From Syntrophaceae bacterium (GTDB lineage: Bacteria; Desulfobacterota; Syntrophia; Syntrophales; UBA2210): DNA of 8,161 nucleotides. Location of the stretch: NCBI GenBank assembly GCA_030619435.1, contig JAUXBI010000068.1:1-8161 (forward strand), in the 5' to 3' direction. The notes below the pieces were generated by a model. That model was given only the letters and a program-made list of their open reading frames with translations. It ran no database searches and had not been told where the DNA came from. Each line of letters begins with the position of its first letter. Within the stretch, counting starts at the first letter, position 1. This document shows positions 1-6,393 of the stretch, in pieces. A program made the position numbers and the translations under genes.

Positions 1-19
1 AAGCGGTAATCTTTTACCC

Positions 20-49
20 TTGACAGGTAGCTATATTTGCATGTATTTT
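20..49 (+). promoter_or_regulatory. Candidate sigma-70-type promoter for ilvE
   Basis: A perfect -35 hexamer TTGACA (20-25) is followed after 18 bases by TATTTT (44-49), a 4-of-6 match to the -10 consensus. A transcript starting near 56 would carry a leader of about 90 bases before the ilvE start at 146. The assignment rests on hexamer matches alone. The 18-base spacing and weak -10 make it plausible but unproven. Confidence 0.4.
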
Positions 50-97
50 CAGAAACTGTCCTCGTAATCGCAAAACACAGGGAGGGCAATAATCGGT

Positions 98-128
98 TGC
101 CACACACATTTGTGTGCCACACCCATTT
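98..128 (+). repeat. Short tandem repeat in the ilvE leader
   Basis: TGCCACACACATTT (98-111) and TGCCACACCCATTT (115-128) are two 14-base copies with one mismatch, set 17 bases apart. The CACACA (101-106) and TGTGTG (111-116) inside the block can also form a 6-base-pair hairpin with a 4-base loop. It ends just before the ilvE ribosome binding site, so it could be an operator or a small translational hairpin. No known regulator site is recognised. Confidence 0.4.
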
Positions 129-145
129 TTGAAAGGAAGACCGGA

Positions 146-1225
146 ATGGAAATCAAGGTTACAAAAGTCGATCCTGAACATATGAAACCAAAGCCCAAAG
201 ATGAGTCGCAGCTCGGGTTTGGAGAGATATTCGCCGACCATTTCTTTATTGTGGAATATGACAGCGAAAAGGGATGGCACAATGCCTCCATAGAGCCCTT
301 GAGACCCCTGTCACTCGACCCTGCCGCCATGTGTCTCCACTATGGACAGGAGATATTTGAGGGCATGAAAGCCTACAAGGGGAAAGATGGCTCCATCTAT
401 CTGTTCAGACCGGAGGAGAACATAAACCGGATGAACCGTTCCGCGGAAAGACTGTGCATGGCGCAGATAGACAATGACCTGTTCATGGATGGATTGAAAA
501 AACTTGTGCTTCTGGAAAAGGACTGGATCCCACACGACACAGGCACATCGTTGTACATCAGACCGACAATGATCGCGACGGAGCCCGCCCTCGGAGTGCA
601 CCCCTCCAGCCAATATGTATTTTACATCATTGTGGGTCCGGTCGGAGCATATTATCCGGAAGGATTTGGCCCGACGAAGATATATGTGAGCGAGAAATAT
701 GTCAGGGCGGCTCCAGGAGGTGTGGGAAACTGTAAAGCGGCAGGCAATTACGCGGCCAGCCTCTATGCAAGCCAGGAGGCATTGGAAATGGGTTACACTC
801 AGGTACTGTGGCTCGACGCAAGGGAACGGAAATATGTCGAAGAGGTGGGAACAAGCAACATCTTCTTTGTTATTGGAGATGACCTGATAACACCCCCTCT
901 CTCCGGAAGCATCCTCCAGGGCATTACGCGTGATTCCGTGATGCGGCTGGCAGAAGCCTGGGGAGTCAACGTCTTGGAGAGACAATTGTCGATGGATGAG
1001 ATATTGAGCTCCAATGCCGATGGGACACTTAAAGAGATCTTCGCGTCGGGAACCGCTGCCATTGTATCGCCGGTCGGACAGATTCATTACCGTGGAAAAG
1101 AATATGTGATCGGTGATGGCAATACAGGACCACTGACTGAAAGGCTGTACAATGAGATACTTCAGATCCAGTATGGAGAAAAAGAAGACCCGTTCGGGTG
1201 GAGGGTAAAGATCTCCGGGAAATAG
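146..1225 (+). CDS. ilvE: Branched-chain amino acid aminotransferase (class IV PLP enzyme)
   Basis: This 359-residue protein transfers the amino group between glutamate and the 2-oxo acids of valine, leucine and isoleucine in the cytoplasm, using PLP. Recognisable segments are HYGQEIFEGMKAYKG near residues 67-81, the arginine-containing RPEENINRMN, IRPTMIATEPALGVHP, the PLP-lysine block GGVGNCKAAGNYA with the Schiff-base lysine at residue 197, and YVEEVGTSNIFFV followed by PPLSGSILQGITR. Length and motifs fit the longer (about 360-residue) BCAT subgroup rather than the roughly 310-residue E. coli type. The ATG at 146 is chosen because AGGA (134-137) lies 8 bases upstream and the family sequence begins there. 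An in-frame TTG at 110 would add 12 residues but lacks a binding site. It stands alone, 87 bases before the lolA-like gene. Confidence 0.93.
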   Translation: MEIKVTKVDPEHMKPKPKDESQLGFGEIFADHFFIVEYDSEKGWHNASIEPLRPLSLDPAAMCLHYGQEIFEGMKAYKGKDGSIYLFRPEENINRMNRSAERLCMAQIDNDLFMDGLKKLVLLEKDWIPHDTGTSLYIRPTMIATEPALGVHPSSQYVFYIIVGPVGAYYPEGFGPTKIYVSEKYVRAAPGGVGNCKAAGNYAASLYASQEALEMGYTQVLWLDARERKYVEEVGTSNIFFVIGDDLITPPLSGSILQGITRDSVMRLAEAWGVNVLERQLSMDEILSSNADGTLKEIFASGTAAIVSPVGQIHYRGKEYVIGDGNTGPLTERLYNEILQIQYGEKEDPFGWRVKISGK

Positions 1226-1312
1226 ACTTAAATCCGCCCTTGCAAAGGTATCAAGAAATCAAACCGATAGTTACAGTTATGCTCCTGTTATCACATGTTA
1301 ATATTACAGATT

Positions 1313-2014
1313 ATGATCGACTTCTTTATTAAATATCGTCATCGGGGAAAATTCTTTCTGGCCATGTCCGTCATCTCGGCCCTGATCCTTCCGGGCACAA
1401 CGGTTTTCTCCCGGACCCTGTCCCTTGATGATCTTACCGCGAAGATACAGATAGCGTATGATAACACAGTGGACTTCAAGGCGAATTTCATACAGGAAGC
1501 AACTATCAAATCAATAAACAAAACAGTGAAAGAGGAAGGCACGGTCTATCTGAAAAAACCTGAAAGAATGCTGTGGAATTACACAAAACCTTCCATGAAG
1601 AAGCTGGTTATAAACCCCCGGAAGGCGTGGCTGTACATACCGGATGACAATATCGTTTATGTTCAGGACGCAAAAAAGGTTCTGTCATCAAAGATGACTA
1701 TAAGGTTTCTCACAGGTATCGGAAGCCTGAAAAATGATTTCGAAATAGCCTTTCCTGCTAGTAATCCCAAGAATATAGAGGGCGATTATGTCATAATGCT
1801 TACACCGCGCGAATATGAAGCCGGCATCAAAACCCTCCTGCTCACTGTGGACAAGGACAATTTTCGTATTATAGAATGCGTTTTTACCGATATGTACGAC
1901 AATACTACCAGGCTCAGTTTCAGCGACATCAAGTTCAACATCAATCCCCCGGATGAATTGTTCGACTTCAAACCCCCGTCAGGTGTCGAAATACATAATA
2001 TTCAGGGACAGTAA
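1313..2014 (+). CDS. lolA: LolA-like outer-membrane lipoprotein carrier protein
   Basis: This protein (233 residues from this start) is predicted to be periplasmic and to shuttle lipoproteins from the inner-membrane LolCDE complex to the outer membrane. It opens with a signal peptide: a basic n-region containing KYRHRGK, a hydrophobic core, and probable cleavage after VFS (residues 31-33). The mature part carries the LolA pattern: a helix ending in DFKANFIQEA, then GTVYLKKPERMLWNYTKP (the G-x-(hydrophobic)-x-(aromatic)-P-x-x-(hydrophobic)-x-W core, residues 76-93), then a series of beta strands with ending blocks such as FSDIKFNINPPDELFDFKPPSGVE. Start choice is uncertain. ATG codons at 1295, 1313 and 1364 are all in frame and none has a good ribosome binding site; 1313 gives the most normal signal peptide. 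No promoter was found in the 87-base gap after ilvE, so read-through from ilvE is possible. The family is divergent, so the transport role is inferred. Confidence 0.8.
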   Translation: MIDFFIKYRHRGKFFLAMSVISALILPGTTVFSRTLSLDDLTAKIQIAYDNTVDFKANFIQEATIKSINKTVKEEGTVYLKKPERMLWNYTKPSMKKLVINPRKAWLYIPDDNIVYVQDAKKVLSSKMTIRFLTGIGSLKNDFEIAFPASNPKNIEGDYVIMLTPREYEAGIKTLLLTVDKDNFRIIECVFTDMYDNTTRLSFSDIKFNINPPDELFDFKPPSGVEIHNIQGQ

Positions 2015-2031
2015 GCCTGTAAGGACCCCTG
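2003..2031. terminator. Possible weak hairpin between convergent genes
   Basis: CAGGGACAG (2003-2011) can pair with CTGT (2017-2020) and, after a 6-base bulge, CCCTG (2027-2031). It overlaps the lolA stop and sits in the 17-base gap between two convergent stop codons. The flank toward the plus strand is only moderately T-rich. It could act as a weak shared terminator, but the bulge and the lack of a T-run make this tentative. Confidence 0.2.
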
Positions 2032-3099
2032 CTATATTCTCTTCACAACGTCGGGCAGCCTCCCGCTTTCCACAAGTTCCAGAAACTCTTCTCCGAGGTG
2101 TTTCGAAGTTTCAACCGCCTGCCGCCAGTTTCTTACCCTACCGGAGGGATTATTAACATACTTCTTGAAATCCCCGCGATCAGGGACTCTCCCATAGGGC
2201 AATTTACGCATGAAATCATCCGACGGATATACCATCAGGAGATCTTCCAGATATCTTTCCGGTGGCCGCCTGAATTTAAGCCCTTTATCCAGCCATGCGG
2301 GTATTATGCGCTCTTGATGGTTAAACATGAGGGTGATCGCGCCCTTCTCACCGGCATACTTTTGATTGAGATGATAGTCTGTGAGTCCTCCGTCTCTATA
2401 TGTGCCGTTTGGAGCGCCATATATATCCCTGACACCGGCGACGGCAAAGGGTATCGCCGATGAAGCCAGGAGCACGTGTTTGAAATTTACTTTATTCAAA
2501 ACCACCGCCTGCCCCCTGAAATCATGGTCCAGACAAAACGGAGGCGGGATCGGACTGTTGTGGAATACGACCCTCTGGAAAAATTTATGGATCAAACGAC
2601 GGTTTACAACACTGGATAGAAATCCCGTCCCTATAGCCAACCCCTGCAACCAGCTTACATCCGAAGAGGCAAGTCTTTTAGCACGAGCTGTCATTATCGC
2701 CAGCCTGTATTTTTTACTGGTCAACGCAAACGGGATGGCTTCATCGTCAATATAATTATCTATAAGATCGCGGAGAGACTGAAGGATTTCTTCAGGCTTG
2801 TCCTTTCTCGTGAAATTCATTGAAATGTAGGCGACGATAAGCCTGCGATAACTCTTTTCAGGCTCCGGCTGCACCCATGCGGCAAATCGCATCGCGCCCG
2901 CCGATGAACCCGCGAGAACTACAGGGAGGTTATTGCCCAGCACTTCGTTTTCCAGAAGCGACAGGTCGAAACCGCTGGCTACGAGCCATCTCGGCCCCGA
3001 AGCCGCACCGACATAAGTGGTAACCCTGTCAAAATCGAATCCGCCATCCTGTATAATTTCATACACATTTCTTCCGGCTCTGATACACATTTCATCCAT
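2032..3099 (-). CDS. Patatin-like phospholipase family protein
   Basis: This 355-residue predicted serine lipid hydrolase has the patatin Ser-Asp dyad. The nucleophile elbow GSSAG places the serine at residue 66, and the YRDGGLTDYH block places the partner aspartate at residue 236. It is preceded by LLASSAIPFAVAGV, typical of patatin-fold proteins. The oxyanion-hole region normally written DGGGxRG is replaced by GAASGPRW near residues 31-38. There is no signal peptide or membrane segment, so a cytosolic or membrane-peripheral location is likely. The ATG at 3099 is preferred: GAGGAG (3112-3117) and GGGA (3106-3109) lie upstream. A GTG at 3147 would add 16 residues but overlaps the proA -35 box. 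The gene converges on lolA (17 bases between stops) and diverges from proA. The substrate (phospholipid, lysophospholipid or other acyl ester) cannot be read from the sequence. Confidence 0.85.
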   Translation of the reverse strand: MDEMCIRAGRNVYEIIQDGGFDFDRVTTYVGAASGPRWLVASGFDLSLLENEVLGNNLPVVLAGSSAGAMRFAAWVQPEPEKSYRRLIVAYISMNFTRKDKPEEILQSLRDLIDNYIDDEAIPFALTSKKYRLAIMTARAKRLASSDVSWLQGLAIGTGFLSSVVNRRLIHKFFQRVVFHNSPIPPPFCLDHDFRGQAVVLNKVNFKHVLLASSAIPFAVAGVRDIYGAPNGTYRDGGLTDYHLNQKYAGEKGAITLMFNHQERIIPAWLDKGLKFRRPPERYLEDLLMVYPSDDFMRKLPYGRVPDRGDFKKYVNNPSGRVRNWRQAVETSKHLGEEFLELVESGRLPDVVKRI

Positions 3100-3140
3100 A
3101 ATTGTTCCCGTCTCCTCAAAATGCCCGTAAAAAGTCAAGA

Positions 3141-3169
3141 TTGACACGGCCTTTCATATACTATAGATT
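3141..3169 (+). promoter_or_regulatory. Sigma-70-type promoter for proA-nadD
   Basis: A perfect TTGACA (3141-3146) is followed by a 17-base spacer and TAGATT (3164-3169), a 4-of-6 match to the -10 consensus. Initiation near 3176 would give a leader of about 40 bases to the proA ATG at 3215. This is the best promoter match seen in the window. Confidence 0.55.
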
Positions 3170-3181
3170 AATTCTTCTCAA
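3153..3181 (-). promoter_or_regulatory. Candidate promoter for the patatin-like gene
   Basis: On the minus strand TTGAGA (3176-3181, 5 of 6) is followed by a 17-base spacer and TATGAA (3153-3158, 4 of 6). It points at the patatin-like gene and would give a leader of about 45-50 bases to the start at 3099. It overlaps the proA promoter on the opposite strand. Support is by hexamer match only. Confidence 0.3.
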
Positions 3182-3214
3182 TGAGAAAATATGAATAATG
3201 TGGCAGGATACACA

Positions 3215-4471
3215 ATGGATATAAAAGCACAGGTTACCGAAACAGGAAATGAAGCCAGAAAGGCCGCCGGGCTTCTTGCAAATATTTCAACCACTGTAAA
3301 AAACAGGGCGCTCCTGAAGATGGCGGAGGTGCTGGTAAAAGAGTCTGAGCACATCATCAGCGAAAACGCCAGGGATCTTGAATACGCGAGAGACAAGGGA
3401 TTATCCGGCGCTATGATAGACAGGCTGACATTGAATGAAGCTGCAATACAGGGCATGGCAGACGGTCTTGCGGAAATTGCCGCCCTGCCCGATCCGGTAG
3501 GGGAAATTACCGGCATGAGGAAAAGGCCGAACGGTCTGCTCGTCGGGAAGAAAAGGATTCCGCTCGGCGTAATAGGGATAATCTACGAGTCCCGTCCGAA
3601 CGTAACTGCGGACGCCGCGGCCCTCTGTTTAAAATCAGGAAACGCCGTGATACTGAGGGGTGGCTCGGAGGCGATAAATTCCAACCTTGCCATTGCCCGG
3701 ATACTGCAGGGCGTCCTGAAAGAAACCAGTATCCCGGAGGGCGCCATACAGATAATCTCCACAACCGACAGAGATGCTGTCAATGAAATGCTGAAGCTTG
3801 AGGAGCATATAGACCTTATCATTCCCAGAGGGGGCGAGGGACTTATTCGGGCAGTTGTCAGCATGTCCAGAATACCTGTCCTCAAACACTACAAGGGTGT
3901 CTGCCACGTATTTGTGGATGAGAGCGCCGACATCAACATGGCTGTGACCATATCCCTAAACGCCAAGGCACAGAGGCCGGGTGTATGTAATGCTATGGAA
4001 ACTTTGCTGGTACACAGAAATATTGCCGGAAGGTTTCTCCCTGCAATGGCTGAAAAGTTTCGTGAGGCCGGCGTTACATTGAAGGGCTGCGACAAGACCA
4101 GTGCCATCCTTCCGGATATAGAGAAAGCGACCGAGGCCGACTGGTATGAAGAGTATCTTGATCTTATCCTTGCAGTACAGGTGGTCGACAGCATTGACGA
4201 GGCAATGGCGCATATAGAGAAATACGGCTCTCTCCATACAGAAGCAATCGTCACAAGCGACTATAAAAACTCCCAGCGCTTCCTCAATGAAGTCAATTCC
4301 TCAACGGTACTGGTAAATGCCTCCACACGATTCAGCGACGGTTTCGAGCTGGGACTGGGAGCGGAGATGGGCATAAGCACTACAAAACTCCATGCCTTCG
4401 GCCCCATGGGGCTCGAAGAATTGACAACCACAAAATTCATAATCTACGGCGACGGACAGATAAGAACATGA
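3215..4471 (+). CDS. proA: Glutamate-5-semialdehyde dehydrogenase (gamma-glutamyl phosphate reductase)
   Basis: This 418-residue cytosolic enzyme performs the second step of proline synthesis, the NADPH-dependent reduction of gamma-glutamyl phosphate to glutamate semialdehyde. The ProA signature is complete: [20 protein letters not shown] (119-138), [18 protein letters not shown] (140-157), the DLIIPRGG block, the catalytic-cysteine block [18 protein letters not shown] with Cys258, and the C-terminal [20 protein letters not shown]. Length is normal for the family. The ATG at 3215 is preferred because AGGA (3205-3208) lies 6 bases upstream and the protein then begins like other ProA sequences. 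An ATG at 3191 would add 8 residues with no good binding site. The last bases overlap the nadD start (ATGA), so the two are probably co-translated. The usual partner proB (glutamate 5-kinase) is not in the window; the upstream neighbour is a divergent patatin-like gene. Confidence 0.95.
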   Translation: MDIKAQVTETGNEARKAAGLLANISTTVKNRALLKMAEVLVKESEHIISENARDLEYARDKGLSGAMIDRLTLNEAAIQGMADGLAEIAALPDPVGEITGMRKRPNGLLVGKKRIPLGVIGIIYESRPNVTADAAALCLKSGNAVILRGGSEAINSNLAIARILQGVLKETSIPEGAIQIISTTDRDAVNEMLKLEEHIDLIIPRGGEGLIRAVVSMSRIPVLKHYKGVCHVFVDESADINMAVTISLNAKAQRPGVCNAMETLLVHRNIAGRFLPAMAEKFREAGVTLKGCDKTSAILPDIEKATEADWYEEYLDLILAVQVVDSIDEAMAHIEKYGSLHTEAIVTSDYKNSQRFLNEVNSSTVLVNASTRFSDGFELGLGAEMGISTTKLHAFGPMGLEELTTTKFIIYGDGQIRT

Positions 4472-5115
4472 AGTGGGGACTATTTGGAGGAACCTTTGAT
4501 CCTGTGCATTTCGGACACCTGAGATGCGCCGAAGAGATCCTTGAGCTGTTTCACCTTGACAGGATAATATTCCTTCCCGCCCGCATACAACCTCTCAAGA
4601 CAGGTAGAGATATTTCCCCGTTTCATCACAGGGAACAAATGATCAGACTGGCCATAGAGGGCAATCCATCATTTTCAATTTCAGATATAGAAAACAGGAG
4701 GGATGATAAATCCTACTCCATCGAAACCGTCAGACACTTCCTCGACAACTCGCCGGACGGCACCGAGCTTTACTTCATGCTGGGACAGGACGCTTTCCAC
4801 GAAATCCAGATGTGGAAAGAATGGAAAGATCTGGTGCGGTTGTGTAACTTTGTTGTGATGACCAGACCGGGATATGAGGCAAAGAGTCTGGACAGTGTAT
4901 TCCCTCCCGATTTTGCATCCCTGTTTCGATATGACAGCGCCGCGGACTGCTTCAGCGGTCCCACCGGCAACTCCATATTCTTCAGGAGGCTGACCCTCTT
5001 GGACATATCCTCCACAGACATAAGAAACCGTGTAAAAACAGAAGCTTCTATCAGATATCTCGTTCCAGAGCCTGTACGAAACTACATATTGAAGCAGGGA
5101 TCAAATCTTTTGTAG
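4468..5115 (+). CDS. nadD: Nicotinate-nucleotide adenylyltransferase
   Basis: This 215-residue cytosolic enzyme joins nicotinate mononucleotide and ATP to form nicotinate adenine dinucleotide in NAD synthesis. Key motifs are the nucleotidyltransferase [11 protein letters not shown] (residues 7-17), LPARIQPLK (36-44), SYSIETV (82-88), YFMLGQDAF (102-110) with Trp116 and Trp119 downstream, and the C-terminal ISSTDIR (180-186), the ISxTxxR block that binds the ATP phosphates. Length matches bacterial NadD. The start overlaps the proA stop by 4 bases and has no strong ribosome binding site of its own, which fits translational coupling. The proA-nadD order is common in bacteria, usually followed by rsfS; here rsfS is absent and a regulatory operon follows. 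Confidence 0.95.
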   Translation: MKWGLFGGTFDPVHFGHLRCAEEILELFHLDRIIFLPARIQPLKTGRDISPFHHREQMIRLAIEGNPSFSISDIENRRDDKSYSIETVRHFLDNSPDGTELYFMLGQDAFHEIQMWKEWKDLVRLCNFVVMTRPGYEAKSLDSVFPPDFASLFRYDSAADCFSGPTGNSIFFRRLTLLDISSTDIRNRVKTEASIRYLVPEPVRNYILKQGSNLL

Positions 5116-5120
5116 ACTAT

Positions 5121-5150
5121 TTGACCCGGGCACCCGTCTAAAGATACAAA
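5121..5150 (+). promoter_or_regulatory. Candidate promoter for the sigma-factor operon
   Basis: TTGACC (5121-5126, 5 of 6) is followed after 18 bases by TACAAA (5145-5150, 4 of 6), beginning only 5 bases after the nadD stop. It would give a leader of about 60 bases. No GGAAC/GTC-type ECF autoregulatory promoter was recognised in 5116-5218, so self-activation by the sigma factor is not evident from a known motif. Confidence 0.35.
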
Positions 5151-5179
5151 AATACAGACACATTTTAAGATAAGAAAAG

Positions 5180-5276
5180 TGGACAAGCACCCGGCGCTAC
5201 GGGTAGAATTGATGCACTATGCCACAGAAAAATCACGAAGACAATCCTCCTCCCACCCGTAGCGCCACCCTGTCCA
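5180..5276. repeat. Inverted repeat enclosing the sigma-factor start codon
   Basis: GGCGCTACGGGT (5193-5204) and ACCCGTAGCGCC (5255-5266) are perfect 12-base reverse complements. Outside them TGGACA (5180-5185) and TGTCCA (5271-5276) are also reverse complements, separated from the inner arms by 7 and 4 bases. The ATG at 5219 lies in the 50-base loop and the right arm is inside the coding region. As RNA this makes a GC-rich 12-base-pair stem with a 6-base-pair outer extension around the translation start. As DNA it could be two halves of a protein-binding site. Confidence 0.65.
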
Positions 5277-5854
5277 GGCAGACAGTTATCCTGACAGAGG
5301 AGGCTGTAGCCGGTAGTGAGACCGCATTCAACAGCCTCGTTGATCTTTTTCAAGAGGACATCTTCAGGATGGCCTACTACCGCACCCTGTCCCGTATGGA
5401 CGCGGAGGACATTACACAGAATGTTTTTATAAAGGCATTCAAAAACATCTCCAGGTTGCAATCCCCGGAGCGATTCAAAAGCTGGCTTTTCAGTATAGCG
5501 TTGAACCAGGTCCGCGATTTTTACAGGAAGAAGCGTCTACTGACAATGCTGGGGCTCTCCGGCAAAGGCGACGATCATGAACAGGATTATGAGGAAGAAA
5601 ATGCCCCCGACCCTCTGGATAACCTGATGAAACAGGATTTCTGGAAACATGTTGAGTTGTTCCTGGATAAATTATCACGTATGGAAAGAGAGATATTCAC
5701 ATTGAGATTCATGAACCATCTCGGCATAAGAGAAATATCCAACATCTTGAAAAAGAATGAAAGTACCGTAAAGACCCATTTGTACCGCGCGCTCGGAAAA
5801 TTCAGAAAAGAATCGACTATGCGCCAATTTTTAACAGAGGAAAAAACATTATGA
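5219..5854 (+). CDS. ECF-family RNA polymerase sigma factor
   Basis: This 211-residue alternative sigma factor (sigma-70 family, group 4) directs RNA polymerase to target promoters when released from its anti-sigma factor. Region 2 spans about residues 31-105, with MDAEDITQNVFIKAFKNI (region 2.2/2.3) and SWLFSIALNQVRDFYRKKR (region 2.4, -10 recognition). An acidic linker follows at about 117-134 (GDDHEQDYEEENAPDPLD). Region 4 spans about 145-199, with LSRMEREIFTLRF and the helix-turn-helix IREISNILKKNESTVKTHL for -35 recognition. About 20 residues precede the usual family start. The ATG at 5219 is the only good start, since a TGA lies in frame at 5210-5212. It has no clear Shine-Dalgarno sequence and sits in the loop of an inverted repeat. 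The stop overlaps the anti-sigma start as ATGA. Confidence 0.93.
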   Translation: MPQKNHEDNPPPTRSATLSRQTVILTEEAVAGSETAFNSLVDLFQEDIFRMAYYRTLSRMDAEDITQNVFIKAFKNISRLQSPERFKSWLFSIALNQVRDFYRKKRLLTMLGLSGKGDDHEQDYEEENAPDPLDNLMKQDFWKHVELFLDKLSRMEREIFTLRFMNHLGIREISNILKKNESTVKTHLYRALGKFRKESTMRQFLTEEKTL

Positions 5855-6393
5855 ACTATGGCAAAGATAACCACTTGAATGAAGATCAGTTTCTCCTGGC
5901 AACGGTAGACAAAACCGAACTTCCCGCAGAAGCGCGGGAGCACTTGTCGGAATGTCCACAGTGCCGGGAACAGATCGAAAACATGGAGCGGGAACTGACG
6001 CTTCTCAGCAGGATGGCGGAAGACTTTGCCCCACAGCAGAGAAAGCGGGCATTCCGGTACGTCAAACCGCGAAATGCCGGCAACTGGATCTGGAGTCTCA
6101 GAACCGCTTCCGGAGCAGCAGTCATGGTTGTTCTTGCAGTAACCTTAGTATGGTGGTCCCCTCTCTCGAAAACCACACCCGAGGTTGTAACCGGCGTGAC
6201 ATTCCAGGAATCCGACCAGTTAATGGCGGATATCGACACGCTTGTAGATAACGCACTGCCCCCAATACACGTGTATATTTCGGGGGAATCCGGCCCGGAG
6301 CTTGATGAAGAGTTTATGGAATTTGTTGTCCCAATTATTAACAATACCACCCCGACCTACAATTCGGGATTGAAAGGAGCAGTATTATGTTAA
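5851..6393 (+). CDS. Zinc-finger (ZAS-type) transmembrane anti-sigma factor
   Basis: This 180-residue inner-membrane protein is predicted to hold the adjacent ECF sigma factor inactive. The cytoplasmic N-terminus has the anti-sigma zinc motif H-x3-C-x2-C in HLSECPQC (His31, Cys35, Cys38), followed by a helix rich in Glu and Arg. One transmembrane segment runs at about residues 86-104 (from ASGAAVMVVLAV to VWW), with Arg and Lys on the cytoplasmic side. The periplasmic tail of about 75 residues is acidic by hand count (12 Asp/Glu, 2 Lys), with a cluster PELDEEFMEF, and matches no domain I recognise. AGAGG (5836-5840) precedes the start and the 4-base overlap with the sigma gene implies coupled synthesis. 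Its last 7 bases overlap the next gene. Signal-driven release could be by proteolysis or by binding of the downstream periplasmic protein. Confidence 0.88.
   Translation: MNYGKDNHLNEDQFLLATVDKTELPAEAREHLSECPQCREQIENMERELTLLSRMAEDFAPQQRKRAFRYVKPRNAGNWIWSLRTASGAAVMVVLAVTLVWWSPLSKTTPEVVTGVTFQESDQLMADIDTLVDNALPPIHVYISGESGPELDEEFMEFVVPIINNTTPTYNSGLKGAVLC

Noticed and set aside
1..70. Tail of an upstream gene at the left edge
   Set aside because: One plus-strand frame is open to about 67, but it is only about 22 codons, has no recognisable motif and overlaps the promoter-like pair, so no gene can be supported.
110..145. Upstream in-frame TTG start extending ilvE by 12 residues
   Set aside because: The extension has no ribosome binding site at a proper distance, lies within the tandem repeat, and is not part of the family sequence; the ATG at 146 has AGGA 8 bases upstream.
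311..1087. Long open frame of 258 codons on the minus strand inside ilvE
   Set aside because: It is fully antisense to a clearly conserved enzyme, shows no recognisable domain, and its composition is that of a reverse-frame shadow.
1226..1312. Terminator or promoter between ilvE and the lolA-like gene
   Set aside because: Only a bulged 4+4 base pairing (GATA...ACAG with CTGT...ATC) and no T-run were found; TTGCAA at 1240 has no -10 partner at normal spacing.
5180..5276. Inverted repeat read as a small transposon-like element (about 97 bases with terminal repeats)
   Set aside because: No target-site duplication is visible at the two ends, the arms are not equally spaced, and the interior holds the start of a conserved gene; a regulatory structure is simpler.
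5886..6350. Open frame of 154 codons antisense to the anti-sigma gene
   Set aside because: Ser/Thr-rich low-complexity translation with no motif; the plus-strand frame has the zinc motif, transmembrane segment and operon context.
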